64,000 nucleotides of DNA from Helicobacter felis ATCC 49179 (GTDB taxonomy: Bacteria; Campylobacterota; Campylobacteria; Campylobacterales; Helicobacteraceae). Made by a program: the position numbers and the translations under genes. Below, in pieces: positions 1 to 10,860 of the stretch; the stretch's first letter is position 1; the number at the start of each line of letters is the position of its first letter. The DNA lies in contig NC_014810.2 in the NCBI RefSeq assembly GCF_000200595.1, positions 878,311-942,310 of the forward strand, in the 5' to 3' direction. The notes under the pieces were generated by a model, which saw nothing but the letters and a program-made list of their open reading frames with translations, did not search any database and was not told the origin of the DNA.

Positions 1-26
1 CCTAAAATTGTAGTTGCATGGAACAT
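1..26 (-). CDS. hslV: HslV peptidase subunit, 5' end only
   Basis: The first nine codons on the minus strand read MFHATTILG and run off the window edge. This matches the start of epsilonproteobacterial HslV as I remember it (MFEATTILG in H. pylori), whose mature N-terminal Thr is the catalytic residue of the HslUV protease. The start lies 3 bases after the rplI stop. rplI-hslV is also the H. pylori order (HP0514-HP0515), so the two are probably cotranscribed. Only 26 bases are visible, so the call rests on this short match plus synteny. Confidence 0.72.
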
Positions 27-29
27 CTA

Positions 30-476
30 TTACTCAGCCACCACATCAATTTTTAACACGCCATGCACCCCAGCCCCTAGTTTGACTTCAATTTCATAAA
101 TCCCGGTGCTCTTGATAGGGGTTTTTAGCTCGAGTGTTTTTTTATCTATCTCTAAAGAATGTTGCGCGCGCAGGGCTTCGACAACTTCTTCTTTGGTGAT
201 CGATCCAAACAACGCCCCATTTGCCCCCACTTTTTTAACGATTTGTAGAGTGATGCTCTCTAACTTTTTGGCGATCTCTTGTTTGTGGGCGAGTTCTTGG
301 GCTTCTAACTCTGCGCGTTTTTTCTGATTAGCCTTGTAGTTGTTGATAGTAGCTGAAGTGGCAAGTTGGGCTAAATTTTTAGCTAAAAGAAAGTTTTGAC
401 CATAACCATCTTTCACTTCACACACATCCCCCGCTTTGCCCAAATTTTTCACATCTTTTAGTAGTAAAACTTTCAT
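30..476 (-). CDS. rplI: 50S ribosomal protein L9
   Basis: This 148-residue protein has the usual L9 length. It opens with the N-terminal rRNA-binding domain ([17 protein letters not shown], then the DGYGQNFLL segment). A charged connecting helix follows at about residues 50-75, and the C-terminal domain ends with a [12 protein letters not shown]-like stretch. It binds 23S rRNA at the base of the L1 stalk. The ATG at 474-476 has an AGGGAG ribosome binding site four bases upstream. A TATAAT promoter element lies further upstream. It is the first gene of an apparent rplI-hslV operon. Confidence 0.98.
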   Translation of the reverse strand: MKVLLLKDVKNLGKAGDVCEVKDGYGQNFLLAKNLAQLATSATINNYKANQKKRAELEAQELAHKQEIAKKLESITLQIVKKVGANGALFGSITKEEVVEALRAQHSLEIDKKTLELKTPIKSTGIYEIEVKLGAGVHGVLKIDVVAE

Positions 477-504
477 GCAACTCCCTTTTTTGTTAAAATT
501 GGCT

Positions 505-510
505 ATTATA
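505..510 (-). promoter_or_regulatory. sigma-80 type -10 box for rplI
   Basis: The minus strand reads TATAAT here. A perfect Helicobacter -10 hexamer 28 bases before the rplI ATG gives a leader of roughly 20 bases. No good -35 box is seen, which is normal for the Helicobacter housekeeping sigma factor. Confidence 0.6.
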
Positions 511-580
511 AAGCATTAGATTTAAAATGCCTTTAAGAAAATCTTGCTTATTTAAGGACTAAATAACCTGTCTTGATAAG

Positions 581-3013
581 TCAAGTATAAAAAACATCAT
601 GATGATTTTTTAAATCATTCACTGCATTTAAAAATCCCCATTGTTGAGTGATGGCGTTTTTGACCTTTTCTGTGATTTGCTCTAGCTGGCTAATATCTTT
701 AGGGATGGGGATTTTTAGCTCTTTCCATCTATCGGCAATGTTTGGTAAGGTCGTGTCTATAAAAATTTTGTTTTCAAGTTGTTTATAAGTAATTATATGA
801 GACATCGCATATAACAAATATTCGGGTGTTATCCCATATTGCTTTGTAGCGTTTTGCGTATTTACTCTAAGGACTAATATTTCCCTTGTCAGAATAACAT
901 GCGTGTCGTTTGGAGAAACCATTGCCACGCTACCTATTCTGTAGCTTCCTCGTTTGACAAATAATATATCTTTTGGCTTGAGTCGTTTAGCCTTAGAAAA
1001 AAGCCTATTATATTCGTCTAAAGGAATCATGGCTGTGGGGTCTTTGTAGATTTGCCAATTCACAATGTCCTTAACTCTTATGTAGGGAATTGAACCCTCA
1101 CCTTTTAGCTCCCCTTTAGGCGAGCCATGCCCGTCAAAAAAACTAATGCACGCATGATCGATCAACTCTTGCAAAGAAACCGTGTTTAGATTTTTTCTAT
1201 GGGCAATGTCTGCGATTTCAAGTTCTTTACTTTTCCAAAAGTATCTAGGGATTAAAATATCACTCTCAATCACCCTGTGTGCCTCTACTTCAAAGGTGTA
1301 TTTCTTTTCATCTACCCTTCCCTTCACTTCATCAATGATTGTCAGCGTGTCGTCTTTGACACTGCCATCAGCATTATAAATCACTTTGCCATTATGATCG
1401 TGTCCTGCAAATTCAGCCACAGCCATATGGATAAATCTCTGTTGTTTTGCGTCCTTTTGGAGGATTAAGATGATACACTTGGCGTTGTTGTGCGGTCTAA
1501 ATGTGTTGTGGGGGATGTCAATGAGCCACTCGATATTGTGTTTGTATAAAAACTCTCTGACATATCTCGTGCTGGGGGCGTGGAAGTAGGTTTCAGGCAA
1601 AATGATCGCCAATCTGCCCCCCTTTTTTAAAAGTTGTAAATTCCTTTCTAAAAACAGCGTTGAAACATTGCCTTCCTTCTTATTTAAATTCAACGCATAT
1701 TGGGCTAGTTTATCCTTGCCCGTTACTCTTATATCTTTTCCAAAGGGCGGATTTGAAAAGGAGATGTCAAAGTTTTCTAGTTTTATTTGGCTTTTTGTGA
1801 GCTCGCCCCAATTTTTGGGCAATTCCAAGCTGTCTTCACAAAAGATACCCCCCTTGCCATCGCCCAAAATGGTCATATAGGCCTTGCCCACTTTTGTTAA
1901 AAAGCTGTCTTTTTCAATTCCCCTAATGTTCTTGATCGCCAAAGCCATCTTTTCTTCGGCTCTGGAAATTTCGTTTTCAATGGTTTCATCTAGGGTATGC
2001 CAAAGGTATTTTAACGACTCAACTAAAAACCCACAACTCCCACACGCTGGATCGATGATGGTGTGCTTTTTGTCTGGCGCGACAATTTCCACCATTAATC
2101 TCACTACATTTTTGGGCGTAAAAAACTGCCCTTGAGAACCCTTTAACGAGTATCCTATAAAAACTTCAAACGCATCCCCCACGCTGTCCCTATCAGTTTC
2201 AGTGATACAAATATTTTGAAGCTTGCCCACCACTAATTTTAGGGTTTTGCCATCAAAGGTTATGGCATCTTGTTTATTTAAAACATCGTCATACTTCTGC
2301 TGTATGTCCGCAAAAAGTCCATTAATTCTACCGCTGACTTCTTCATCACTCTCATCTATCGATGCTCTAAATCTCACCATTTGATCATGAGCAGTAAAAC
2401 GCTCATCGTAAATTTTGCAAAGGATCAATAAAATCATCTCTTTAGCGATTTGTTCATCTCGATTCACGCCTGTGCTGTTAGCGACAATCCGCCCCCTAAT
2501 CTCTTTAAAAATTTCTTTTAAGTTGTGCGTGGGTTTTAAATCTTTTCTTAGATACTTTCCTATCTCGCTTAATTTTTCATTGTGCTTGGGGAAAGCCGTT
2601 ATCTCTTCAAAAGTAATATTTCCAGACTTCTCTATCTTTTGGATATAAACACTCTCCTTACCATTAAACCAAATGCCTATGTGCGCTTCACAAAATCTAA
2701 GATAGTCTTTTAGTTGCTCTATTCCATCTTTTCTATCTTTTTTCTTGCACTCCACGACAATTTTTAGCCTTTTCTCATTCTGTATTGTTTCAAAAACAGC
2801 AATGTCAATGGGATAACCTTTTTTGTCAGATGGGCTTGCCTTGACTCTGTATTGTGGGTGTGCTTGTATGAGATTTTTGGGATAACCATAGTCTTCGTGG
2901 AGTATCTTTAAAAATGGTTGCACCGCCTCTTTCTCTTCAGGGCTTTCCCTAATTTCTTTACCCGAGATAAAATCCCTCAACTTGTTCGTAGTTTGCTCGC
3001 TCATAATCTTCAT
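581..3013 (-). CDS. single-chain restriction-modification enzyme (nuclease + N6-adenine methylase + specificity)
   Basis: This 810-residue protein has three recognisable parts. Residues 30-130 resemble an HsdR N-terminal nuclease domain, with D70 and E88-C-K90 in the D...ExK arrangement. Residues about 180-560 are an HsdM-type N6-adenine methylase with motif I DPACGSCGF at 321-329 and motif IV NPPF at 421-424. The C-terminal part from about 620 looks like a type I target-recognition domain (IPYIRVKDI...LKPKDILFVKRGS). No helicase or translocase domain and no separate hsdS or hsdR are seen, so a type IIG-like R-M-S enzyme is the best reading. A methylase with an inactive nuclease domain is the alternative. 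Base composition is visibly AT-richer than the neighbours, suggesting transfer. No ribosome binding site precedes the ATG at 3013. Translation may be coupled to the micro-ORF ending at 3010. An ATG at 3004 is an alternative start. Confidence 0.85.
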   Translation of the reverse strand: MKIMSEQTTNKLRDFISGKEIRESPEEKEAVQPFLKILHEDYGYPKNLIQAHPQYRVKASPSDKKGYPIDIAVFETIQNEKRLKIVVECKKKDRKDGIEQLKDYLRFCEAHIGIWFNGKESVYIQKIEKSGNITFEEITAFPKHNEKLSEIGKYLRKDLKPTHNLKEIFKEIRGRIVANSTGVNRDEQIAKEMILLILCKIYDERFTAHDQMVRFRASIDESDEEVSGRINGLFADIQQKYDDVLNKQDAITFDGKTLKLVVGKLQNICITETDRDSVGDAFEVFIGYSLKGSQGQFFTPKNVVRLMVEIVAPDKKHTIIDPACGSCGFLVESLKYLWHTLDETIENEISRAEEKMALAIKNIRGIEKDSFLTKVGKAYMTILGDGKGGIFCEDSLELPKNWGELTKSQIKLENFDISFSNPPFGKDIRVTGKDKLAQYALNLNKKEGNVSTLFLERNLQLLKKGGRLAIILPETYFHAPSTRYVREFLYKHNIEWLIDIPHNTFRPHNNAKCIILILQKDAKQQRFIHMAVAEFAGHDHNGKVIYNADGSVKDDTLTIIDEVKGRVDEKKYTFEVEAHRVIESDILIPRYFWKSKELEIADIAHRKNLNTVSLQELIDHACISFFDGHGSPKGELKGEGSIPYIRVKDIVNWQIYKDPTAMIPLDEYNRLFSKAKRLKPKDILFVKRGSYRIGSVAMVSPNDTHVILTREILVLRVNTQNATKQYGITPEYLLYAMSHIITYKQLENKIFIDTTLPNIADRWKELKIPIPKDISQLEQITEKVKNAITQQWGFLNAVNDLKNHHDVFYT

Positions 3014-3075
3014 CTACCAAAGTTACAAATTCTTGCAACATCCCCTGAAACGCCCGTTTTTGCTCTTAATTCCAT
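3010..3075 (-). CDS. putative 21-residue leader ORF before the restriction gene
   Basis: An ATG at 3073-3075, preceded by a GGAG motif, opens a 21-codon frame. Its TGA overlaps the ATG of the restriction-modification gene (ATGA). The peptide (MELRAKTGVSGDVARICNFG...) is not one I recognise. It could be a coupling leader that loads ribosomes onto the next gene, which lacks its own Shine-Dalgarno, or the remnant of a deleted upstream gene. It is small enough to be a chance frame. Confidence 0.3.
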   Translation of the reverse strand: MELRAKTGVSGDVARICNFGR

Positions 3076-3138
3076 ATTGCTTTCTCCATAATAATCCTTC
3101 GTTGCAAAAATCTATTATTAAAATCCTAGAGAGATTCA

Positions 3139-4046
3139 TTAAATGTCAGTCCTCTTATTGTAATAAGAGCAACTAATCCCATACCTCAAACCAAAAAGGC
3201 TAAATTTTAACTCTATAGCTTCTAAGGCGAGTTGGGTTTGCAGGGACTTAAAGCTGCCTTGAAAATCTGCTTTTTTGGCATCTAAATAGGCGCGTGCGTG
3301 CGCGTCGTCTGTATAGAGCGGTTCGCCCACAATGGGGAAACCTAGCGCGCTCAAGTGCAGGCGGATTTGATGCGTGCGCCCGCTTAGGGGAGTGATTTTA
3401 AGGTGTGTGCGCTGGGTGTGAGGACAAAAGTTTAAAATTTCTATAGTGGTCGCGCTAGGCTTGCCCTCTTTGGCAATCTGGCAACGGATGGCCAAATCCG
3501 CGTGCTTGATCTTGATCTTGGGTTCTAAAATTCTTAAGATCACACTAAAAGGACCTTGTGCGTAAGCGCGCACATCCCCCTGCACCCATGCCTCATAAGT
3601 TTTTTTAATTTGACGCGCGCTAAAAAGCTCTCTTAATGCGTTTTCATAACGCTTCTGTGTACTCACCATCACTAATCCGCTGGTCTCATAATCGAGGCGG
3701 TGGATGAGGCGCGCCTCAGGGTTATGCGCATACACGCTTTCATAAAGACTATGACTCTTGTAATTTTTAGGGTGAGAGTAGAGATTTTTAGGCTTGTAGT
3801 AGATGTCAAAATAAGGACTGCTAAAGATAGGGTGTAAATTTGCAGACTCTGAGGCTTTAAAGTGTAATAGAGCAACTTGACCGACTATGTGCGCGGATTT
3901 GCCCACCCGCACCCCCTCAAGAGTGCGCAAACGCCCCCGATCAATGTGGCTTTGGGCGCGCGCGGGGTTGCAGTTTAACACTTGCGCGACAAAGCGCCAC
4001 GCTGGTGTAGGGGTGGAAATCTCAAAGACTTCGCGCACAAAGGGCA

Positions 4047-4047
<1 letters not shown>
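3139..4047 (-). CDS. RluA-family rRNA/tRNA pseudouridine synthase
   Basis: This 302-residue protein belongs to the RluA family, which isomerises uridine to pseudouridine in structured RNA. An S4-like RNA-binding segment lies near residues 15-65. The catalytic motif HRLDYETSGLVM carries the conserved Asp at about residue 120. The GRTHQIRLHLSALGFPIVGE block typical of the family follows near residue 225. The ATG at 4045-4047 overlaps the pyrG stop (TAATG), so it is coupled to pyrG. In H. pylori the equivalent gene is HP0347, but there recJ (HP0348) lies between it and pyrG. The exact target position in rRNA cannot be assigned from sequence alone. Confidence 0.9.
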
Positions 4048-5681
<1,634 letters not shown>

Positions 5682-6278
5682 CTAATAGAGAGTAACGATG
5701 AGATAATTGTTTTTTTGCGCAATTTTATAGCTATAGCGTCCATCAAGAGCGATGGCAAATCTATAAAAATTGGTGTGAGTTGTGAGCACCACTTCATTGA
5801 CCCGTTTCTTGTAAATCTTAAGGGTTTCTCTTAGCGTGGGTTCTTCGCGATCAATATCAATCACGATGCGATAAGGATCGAGCAAAATAAAAGATCGCTG
5901 GATTTTAGAGGTGGTGCGTAGGTATAGCTTATTCTCGCGAATCCAAAAAGTGAAGTTTGCGATCTGATAGGTGCTCTCTTCGGGCTGTAAAAACGCCTTT
6001 TCTTGGGTAATTCTTAAGGGATAGTGCCAATCGATGCGTTGGCCAATATTGATCTCTTTGGTATGAATGGAAGCATCAAGGTCTTGATAAGTGATGGTGA
6101 TCTTGGTAAGTACGCGCGCAGTAGTAGGGAGGGTAAACTTGATAGATTTAAAATAATCGGCCACATTTTCATCAAACATATCTAGGTGATTGTCCATCTT
6201 CTTAGCAGGCTCAAAGGGATCATCTCTAGCAACAAGCAAATGCAGGGCAAATACAATCAGAATAAATAAAGTGCGCAT
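5682..6278 (-). CDS. AMIN-domain periplasmic protein (HP0156-like)
   Basis: About 198 residues. A signal peptide (MRTLFILIVFALHLLVA) is followed by an acidic linker and a C-terminal beta-rich segment from about residue 90. The YQIANFTFWIRENKLYLRT...YRIVIDI pattern resembles an AMIN domain, which targets envelope proteins to peptidoglycan or division sites. The best start is the ATG at 6276-6278, which overlaps the stop of the FtsB-like gene as ATGA. A TTG one codon upstream is less likely. Its partner gene encodes a divisome-like protein, consistent with a role in cell division or wall processing. That role is inferred, not shown. Confidence 0.75.
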   Translation of the reverse strand: MRTLFILIVFALHLLVARDDPFEPAKKMDNHLDMFDENVADYFKSIKFTLPTTARVLTKITITYQDLDASIHTKEINIGQRIDWHYPLRITQEKAFLQPEESTYQIANFTFWIRENKLYLRTTSKIQRSFILLDPYRIVIDIDREEPTLRETLKIYKKRVNEVVLTTHTNFYRFAIALDGRYSYKIAQKNNYLIVTLY

Positions 6279-6529
6279 CAAGGTGTACTTAAGCGGGGTT
6301 CAAGCTCTTTGAGTTCAAAGAGTTGTTTTTGTAATTTAGCGTTTTCATACCGCAGATTTTGCGCGCTAGCTTGCAAACTCGCTTGTTTTTCTTTAAGAGT
6401 GTTGAGCACTTCAAAGGAAGTGTCTCCAAACAATAAATTTCCGATATAAAGCCCTAAAAGAACAAGCCCCGCAAAACCCATGAGTACATAGCGGTACAAA
6501 TAAGTCAATTGCCACAAAGTTAAAAACAT
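6278..6529 (-). CDS. FtsB/DivIC-like septum formation initiator
   Basis: This is an 83-residue bitopic membrane protein. Residues 1-15 are short and cytoplasmic, residues about 16-35 form one membrane helix, and residues 40-75 form a predicted coiled coil (LNTLKEKQASLQASAQNLRYENAKL). This is the architecture of FtsB/DivIC, which bridges FtsL and FtsQ in the divisome. It corresponds in size and place to HP0155. It starts 9 bases after the recA stop and overlaps the AMIN gene by one base. In H. pylori eno sits between recA and this gene. Here it does not. Confidence 0.78.
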   Translation of the reverse strand: MFLTLWQLTYLYRYVLMGFAGLVLLGLYIGNLLFGDTSFEVLNTLKEKQASLQASAQNLRYENAKLQKQLFELKELEPRLSTP

Positions 6530-6538
6530 GGCAATCCT

Positions 6539-7552
6539 TTAAGAGAGAGATGGGGTTTTCTGAGAAAAATGCAATTTTTCTTTAATCTTTGCTTCAATTT
6601 CTAGGGCTAATTCTGGATTTTCTTTGAGTAGCAACCTAGAAGCTTCCTTGCCCTGCCCTAATTTTTTATCTTGGTAACTAAACCATGCGCCATTTTTCTC
6701 CACAATCTCCAATTTCACTCCGTAATCAATCAACTCGCCAACACGGCTAATCCCCTCGCCATAGATCACATCAAATTCTGCCTCTTTGAAAGGCGGAGCG
6801 ACTTTATTTTTAACAACCTTTACTTTGACGCGATTGCCTATAGATTGATCGTTTTGCTTGAGGGTAGCGATACGGCGAATATCCAAGCGCACACTAGCGT
6901 AGAATTTTAACGCATTGCCCCCGGTGGTGGTTTCTGGACTACCATAGCCCATCATGCCAATTTTCATGCGGATTTGGTTGATAAAAATAAGAGTAGTGTT
7001 CATTTTGTGTAATACGCCCGTGATCTTGCGCAAGGCCTGACTCATCAAGCGCGCTTGCAAACCCACATGTTGATCTCCCATATCTCCCTCGATCTCCGCG
7101 CGGGGAGTGAGTGCGGCTACAGAATCTACCGCGATCACATCCACGGCTCCACTGCGCGCTAGAGTTTCTAAAATCTCTAGGGCTTCTTCACCGGTATCTG
7201 GCTGAGAGATGAGCAAATTATCCACATCCACGCCTAGCTTCTTGGCATATTCGACATCTAGGGCATGTTCGGCATCAATAAAGGCGCAGACTCCTCCCTC
7301 TTTTTGCGCTTGTGCAATGACATGCAAAGTGAGTGTTGTTTTTCCACTTGATTCAGGGCCATAAATTTCTATGATGCGCCCCCTAGGCACACCCCCAATA
7401 CCTAGCGCCATATCTAAACCCAAAGAGCCCGTAGAAGTGGCCTCAATAGGCTCAATTTCTTTATCCCCCCAACGCATCAACGCACCCTTGCCAAAGGTTT
7501 TATCAATTTGTCTGATGGCCAAGTCTAAGGCTTTTTGTTTTTGTTCGTCCAT
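6539..7552 (-). CDS. recA: recombinase RecA
   Basis: At 337 residues this is close to the family length. The Walker A motif GPESSGKTT is at about residues 65-73. The Walker B region [10 protein letters not shown], the L1/L2 DNA-binding loops (including the [17 protein letters not shown] block) and the C-terminal acidic lysine-rich tail are present. RecA forms filaments on single-stranded DNA for recombination, natural transformation and repair. The ATG at 7552 has AAGGGG upstream and an extended -10 box about 25 bases before it. No SOS box is evident, as expected for Helicobacter, which lacks LexA. Confidence 0.98.
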   Translation of the reverse strand: MDEQKQKALDLAIRQIDKTFGKGALMRWGDKEIEPIEATSTGSLGLDMALGIGGVPRGRIIEIYGPESSGKTTLTLHVIAQAQKEGGVCAFIDAEHALDVEYAKKLGVDVDNLLISQPDTGEEALEILETLARSGAVDVIAVDSVAALTPRAEIEGDMGDQHVGLQARLMSQALRKITGVLHKMNTTLIFINQIRMKIGMMGYGSPETTTGGNALKFYASVRLDIRRIATLKQNDQSIGNRVKVKVVKNKVAPPFKEAEFDVIYGEGISRVGELIDYGVKLEIVEKNGAWFSYQDKKLGQGKEASRLLLKENPELALEIEAKIKEKLHFSQKTPSLS

Positions 7553-7576
7553 GTGTTCCCCTTAGTAAAAGTTGCC

Positions 7577-7585
7577 ATTCTAACA
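7577..7585 (-). promoter_or_regulatory. extended -10 promoter for recA
   Basis: The minus strand reads TGTTAGAAT, an extended -10 element 25 bases from the recA ATG, giving a leader of about 18 bases that contains the AAGGGG ribosome binding site. It is divergent from the lipoprotein-thrS transcription unit. Confidence 0.5.
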
Positions 7586-7680
7586 AAAGTATTGCTAAAA
7601 CTAACTTAGTGAAATAAAGAAATATTTAACTTAAGATGTGGCAAAATCGGGCATATTTTTTTGCATTTTTCAGGGAGTCC

Positions 7681-7806
7681 ATGCTGAGGTTGCTAGGGTT
7701 TGTGTGTGCGCTATGTTTGGTAGGGTGTTTGCAACCTATGCAAGATCCGCAAGCTGAAAAAGTGGACTCGCAGGTGCAATGTGGTTTTGGTTCAAGCGGA
7801 TGTTAA
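7681..7806 (+). CDS. 41-residue cysteine-containing lipoprotein
   Basis: The frame reads MLRLLGFVCALCLVGC followed by a short polar tail ending CGFGSSGC. The LVGC lipobox puts the lipidated Cys at residue 16, so the mature peptide would be about 26 residues with two more Cys near the end. AGGGAG lies just before the ATG. The gene sits directly before thrS, as HP0122 does in H. pylori. A CAAAAT element at 7642-7647 may be its -10 box. I do not recognise a function. Confidence 0.6.
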   Translation: MLRLLGFVCALCLVGCLQPMQDPQAEKVDSQVQCGFGSSGC

Positions 7807-7834
7807 AGTGTTAAATGTTTAAAAGGAAATATCA

Positions 7835-9673
7835 TTGTCAGGCGAACTTATAGGGGTTAAAAAGGCAGAGGTGATTTACGATATGCAGAGTGCGCAAGAG
7901 TTAGGACTCTTGCAAGAAGGGCAACCGGTAGCGGGCGCACAAGCTATCTTATTTGGGGAAAGTCAAGAGGCTTTAGAAATTCTGCGCCATTCCTGCGCGC
8001 ACCTGATGGCACAAGCCATTGCACAACTCTACCCCGATGCACAATTTTTTGTCGGTCCTGTGGTAGAAGAGGGCTTTTACTACGATTTTAAAACCCAAAC
8101 CAAGATTTCAGAGGAAGATTTAGCGCGCATTGAGGCTAGGATGTTAGAAATCGCCAAGCGCGCCCACCCCATTACTAAAAGCTATTGTAGCCGCCAAGAA
8201 GCCCAGCAACGCTTTAAAAATGACTCTCTTAAACGAGCCGTGATGGCCAATATCCCCGATGACAAATTGAGCATTTACGCGCAAGGGGAGTTTGAGGATT
8301 TGTGTCGGGGTCCCCACTTACCCAATACAAAGTTTCTACAGCACTTCAAACTCACTAAGCTGGCTGGAGCTTACTTGGGAGGAGACGCTAGCCAAGAGAT
8401 GTTACAGCGCATTTATGGAATCGCCTTTGCCACCAAGCAGAGTCTAAAAGACTATTTAACTCAATTAGAAGAAGCTAAAAAGCGCGATCACCGCAAATTA
8501 GGGCAGGAATTAGGACTCTTTAGATTTGATGAGGAAGTGGGGGCAGGTTTGCCAATTTGGCTACCCAATGGTATGCGTTTGCGTAAGCGTATAGAGGATT
8601 TATTGAGTGTGGCATTGTTGCGTAGTGGGTATGAGCCCGTGCGCGGTCCTGAAATCCTTAAGAGTAGCTTGTGGAAGATCAGCGGGCATTATGAAAATTA
8701 CAAAGAAAACATGTATTTTACGACCATTGATGAGGTGGAATACGGCATTAAGCCTATGAATTGTGTGGGGCATATCAAGGTCTATCAGCACGCTCTGCGC
8801 TCTTATCGCGATCTCCCCTTGCGTTTTTATGAATACGGGGTGGTGCATAGGCATGAGCAAAGCGGGGTTTTGCATGGACTTTTGAGGGTGCGTGAATTCA
8901 CCCAAGATGATGCGCACATTTTCTGCCGTTTTGATCAGATCAAAGCAGAAGTGCAAGCGATTTTAGCCTTCACTAAAAGGGTGATGGGAGCTTTTGGCTT
9001 TGATTATGAAATGGAGCTCTCCACCAAGCCTACTAAATACATCGGGAGCGATGAGGTGTGGGAGCAAGCCACTAGCGCGCTTAAAGAGGCCCTAGAGGAA
9101 CAGGGTGTGCCCTTTAAGGTCGATGAGGGCGGGGGGGCATTTTATGGACCTAAGATTGACATCAAAATCACGGACGCGATTAGGCGCAAATGGCAGTGTG
9201 GCACCGTGCAGGTGGATATGAATCTACCCGCGCGTTTTCATCTCAGTTATGCGAGCGAACAAGACAGCCCAGAAATGCCTGTGATGATTCACCGCGCCAT
9301 CTTAGGATCGTTTGAGCGTTTTATCGCCGTGCTTACAGAACACTATGGCGGAAATTTCCCATTTTTCATTGCACCCGTGCAGGTCGCGCTCGTGCCCATT
9401 TCTGCAGACCAACACGATTACGCACAAGACCTTTGCACCCAACTACGCCATGCAGGCATTTTTGCAGAAGTGGCAAACAAAAATGAGAGTTTAGCCAAGC
9501 GTATCCGCACCTTAGAAAAACAAAAAGTGCCCCTGATTGCGGTGATAGGGGCTAAAGAAACCCAGGAGAATGCCCTAGCTATTCGCGATCGCGCTTTAGG
9601 AGAACAATACACTATGGACAGCAAGGAGTTTATCAACATGTGTCAAGAGAAAATGCAAGAGGTTAGTTTTTGA
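7835..9673 (+). CDS. thrS: threonyl-tRNA synthetase
   Basis: The 612-residue product has a shortened N-terminal TGS-like region, the editing domain with [10 protein letters not shown] and SYCSR near residues 50-160, and the class II catalytic core. Motif 2 is [33 protein letters not shown], with the adjoining NCVGHI segment, and motif 3 is near [15 protein letters not shown]. An anticodon-binding domain is at the C-terminus. It charges tRNA-Thr. The start is TTG at 7835, placed 6 bases after an AAGGAA ribosome binding site. It heads the thrS-infC-rpmI-rplT unit conserved in Helicobacter. The stop overlaps the infC start as TTGA. Confidence 0.97.
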   Translation: MSGELIGVKKAEVIYDMQSAQELGLLQEGQPVAGAQAILFGESQEALEILRHSCAHLMAQAIAQLYPDAQFFVGPVVEEGFYYDFKTQTKISEEDLARIEARMLEIAKRAHPITKSYCSRQEAQQRFKNDSLKRAVMANIPDDKLSIYAQGEFEDLCRGPHLPNTKFLQHFKLTKLAGAYLGGDASQEMLQRIYGIAFATKQSLKDYLTQLEEAKKRDHRKLGQELGLFRFDEEVGAGLPIWLPNGMRLRKRIEDLLSVALLRSGYEPVRGPEILKSSLWKISGHYENYKENMYFTTIDEVEYGIKPMNCVGHIKVYQHALRSYRDLPLRFYEYGVVHRHEQSGVLHGLLRVREFTQDDAHIFCRFDQIKAEVQAILAFTKRVMGAFGFDYEMELSTKPTKYIGSDEVWEQATSALKEALEEQGVPFKVDEGGGAFYGPKIDIKITDAIRRKWQCGTVQVDMNLPARFHLSYASEQDSPEMPVMIHRAILGSFERFIAVLTEHYGGNFPFFIAPVQVALVPISADQHDYAQDLCTQLRHAGIFAEVANKNESLAKRIRTLEKQKVPLIAVIGAKETQENALAIRDRALGEQYTMDSKEFINMCQEKMQEVSF

Positions 9674-10182
9674 GTAAGGATGTCTTGTTGAATGACGCGA
9701 TCTCCTTTAGAGAAGTGCGTTGCGTGGGCGATGGAGGCGAGCAATTTGGCATTATCAGCGCAGCAGAGGCGTTAAAAATCGCACGCAACAAGGGCTTAGA
9801 TTTAGTGCTCATTAGTGCGAATGCTAAACCCCCCGTGTGCAGAGTGATGGACTATGGCAAATACTGCTACCAAGCCGAGAAAAAACTCAAAGAAGCTAAA
9901 AAGAAACAAAAGCAGATCGAGATCAAAGAGATCAAACTCTCCACCCAGATCGCCCAAAACGACATCAATTACAAAGTCAAACACGCTAGGGAGTTTATAG
10001 AGGAGGGCAAGCATGTCAAATTTAAAGTGGTCTTGCGTGGAAGAGAGAGTCACGACCCTAAAGCGGGTTTAGATGTCCTGCAACGCGTGCATGCGATGAT
10101 GAGCGATATTGCGGACGCGCAAAAAGAACCCAAGACAGAGGGGCGTTTTGTGATGTGGCTCTTCGTGCCTCAAAAAAAGTAA
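9670..10182 (+). CDS. infC: translation initiation factor IF-3
   Basis: The 170-residue IF-3 has the N-terminal domain ([15 protein letters not shown]...[14 protein letters not shown]), a lysine-rich linker at about 75-90 and the C-terminal domain ([20 protein letters not shown]). It binds the 30S subunit and checks start-codon pairing. The start is TTG at 9670, overlapping the thrS stop by four bases. E. coli infC uses the rare AUU to autoregulate. Whether TTG has a similar role here is unknown. Confidence 0.96.
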   Translation: MSKDVLLNDAISFREVRCVGDGGEQFGIISAAEALKIARNKGLDLVLISANAKPPVCRVMDYGKYCYQAEKKLKEAKKKQKQIEIKEIKLSTQIAQNDINYKVKHAREFIEEGKHVKFKVVLRGRESHDPKAGLDVLQRVHAMMSDIADAQKEPKTEGRFVMWLFVPQKK

Positions 10183-10203
10183 ATTTAACAGAAAGGAGAA
10201 GAC

Positions 10204-10398
10204 ATGCCTAAGATGAAAACCAATCGTGGGGCAGCCAAACGCTTCAAGGTGAAAAAGAGCTTGATCAAGCGTGGGAGTGCTTTTAAAAGCCATATTTTGA
10301 CTAAAAAAAGCCCTCAGAGAAAAGCCAATCTCAATAGCCCCCACTATGTGCACCCTACGAATTTGCATTCTGTAGCTAGCATGTTGTGTAAAGCGTAG
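10204..10398 (+). CDS. rpmI: 50S ribosomal protein L35
   Basis: This 64-residue basic protein opens [17 protein letters not shown], the L35 signature. The ATG at 10204 follows an AAAGGAG ribosome binding site. It lies between infC and rplT as in most bacteria. It is a core 50S component. Confidence 0.97.
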   Translation: MPKMKTNRGAAKRFKVKKSLIKRGSAFKSHILTKKSPQRKANLNSPHYVHPTNLHSVASMLCKA

Positions 10399-10474
10399 TA
10401 AATCCCCCTTGCGTGCCTTTTGCACAAACAGGGAAAGTTTGATCTAAATCACACCTATAAGGTAAAGGAAAATT

Positions 10475-10825
10475 ATGAGAGTTAAAACCGGTGTGGTGCG
10501 CCGCCGCCGCCACAAAAAAGTCTTAAAACTAGCGCGCGGGTTTTATAGCGGACGCCGTAAGCATTTTAGAAAAGCCAAAGAACAATTAGAACGCAGTTTA
10601 TGCTATGCCTTTAGGGATCGCAAGCAGAAAAAGCGCGATTTTAGAAGTCTGTGGATTGTGCGTATCAATGCGGCATGTCGCATGCACAATACGAGTTATT
10701 CTAGGTTCATGCACGCTTTAAAGAGCGCAAATATCGAGCTCGATCGTAAGGTCTTAGCGGATATGGCGATGTCAGACGCGCACGCTTTTAGCGCGTTATT
10801 AGAGCAAGTTAAAGTGCATCTTTAA
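10475..10825 (+). CDS. rplT: 50S ribosomal protein L20
   Basis: This 116-residue, very basic protein has the L20 signature [22 protein letters not shown] and [11 protein letters not shown]. It is needed early in 50S assembly and autoregulates the infC-rpmI-rplT messenger in other bacteria. It lies 76 bases after rpmI, with AAGGAA before the ATG. A rho-independent terminator follows within 10 bases. Confidence 0.97.
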   Translation: MRVKTGVVRRRRHKKVLKLARGFYSGRRKHFRKAKEQLERSLCYAFRDRKQKKRDFRSLWIVRINAACRMHNTSYSRFMHALKSANIELDRKVLADMAMSDAHAFSALLEQVKVHL

Positions 10826-10831
10826 CTCAAA

Positions 10832-10860
10832 GGCGCGTTAATGCGCGCCGAGTATTTTTA
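10832..10860 (+). terminator. rho-independent terminator after rplT
   Basis: A six-base GC stem (GGCGCG / CGCGCC) with a six-base loop is followed by GAGTATTTTTAG. It ends the thrS-rplT unit seven bases after the rplT stop. The 230-base gap to ppk holds only this hairpin and the ppk promoter. Confidence 0.75.

Noticed and set aside
572-585. CTTGA/TCAAG hairpin at the end of the restriction gene as a terminator
   Set aside because: The stem is only five weak pairs. On the transcribed strand the T-run comes before the hairpin, not after it.
9128-9136. G-run in thrS as a phase-variation tract
   Set aside because: It encodes the conserved [11 protein letters not shown] motif of threonyl-tRNA synthetases in an essential gene, so it is constrained coding sequence.
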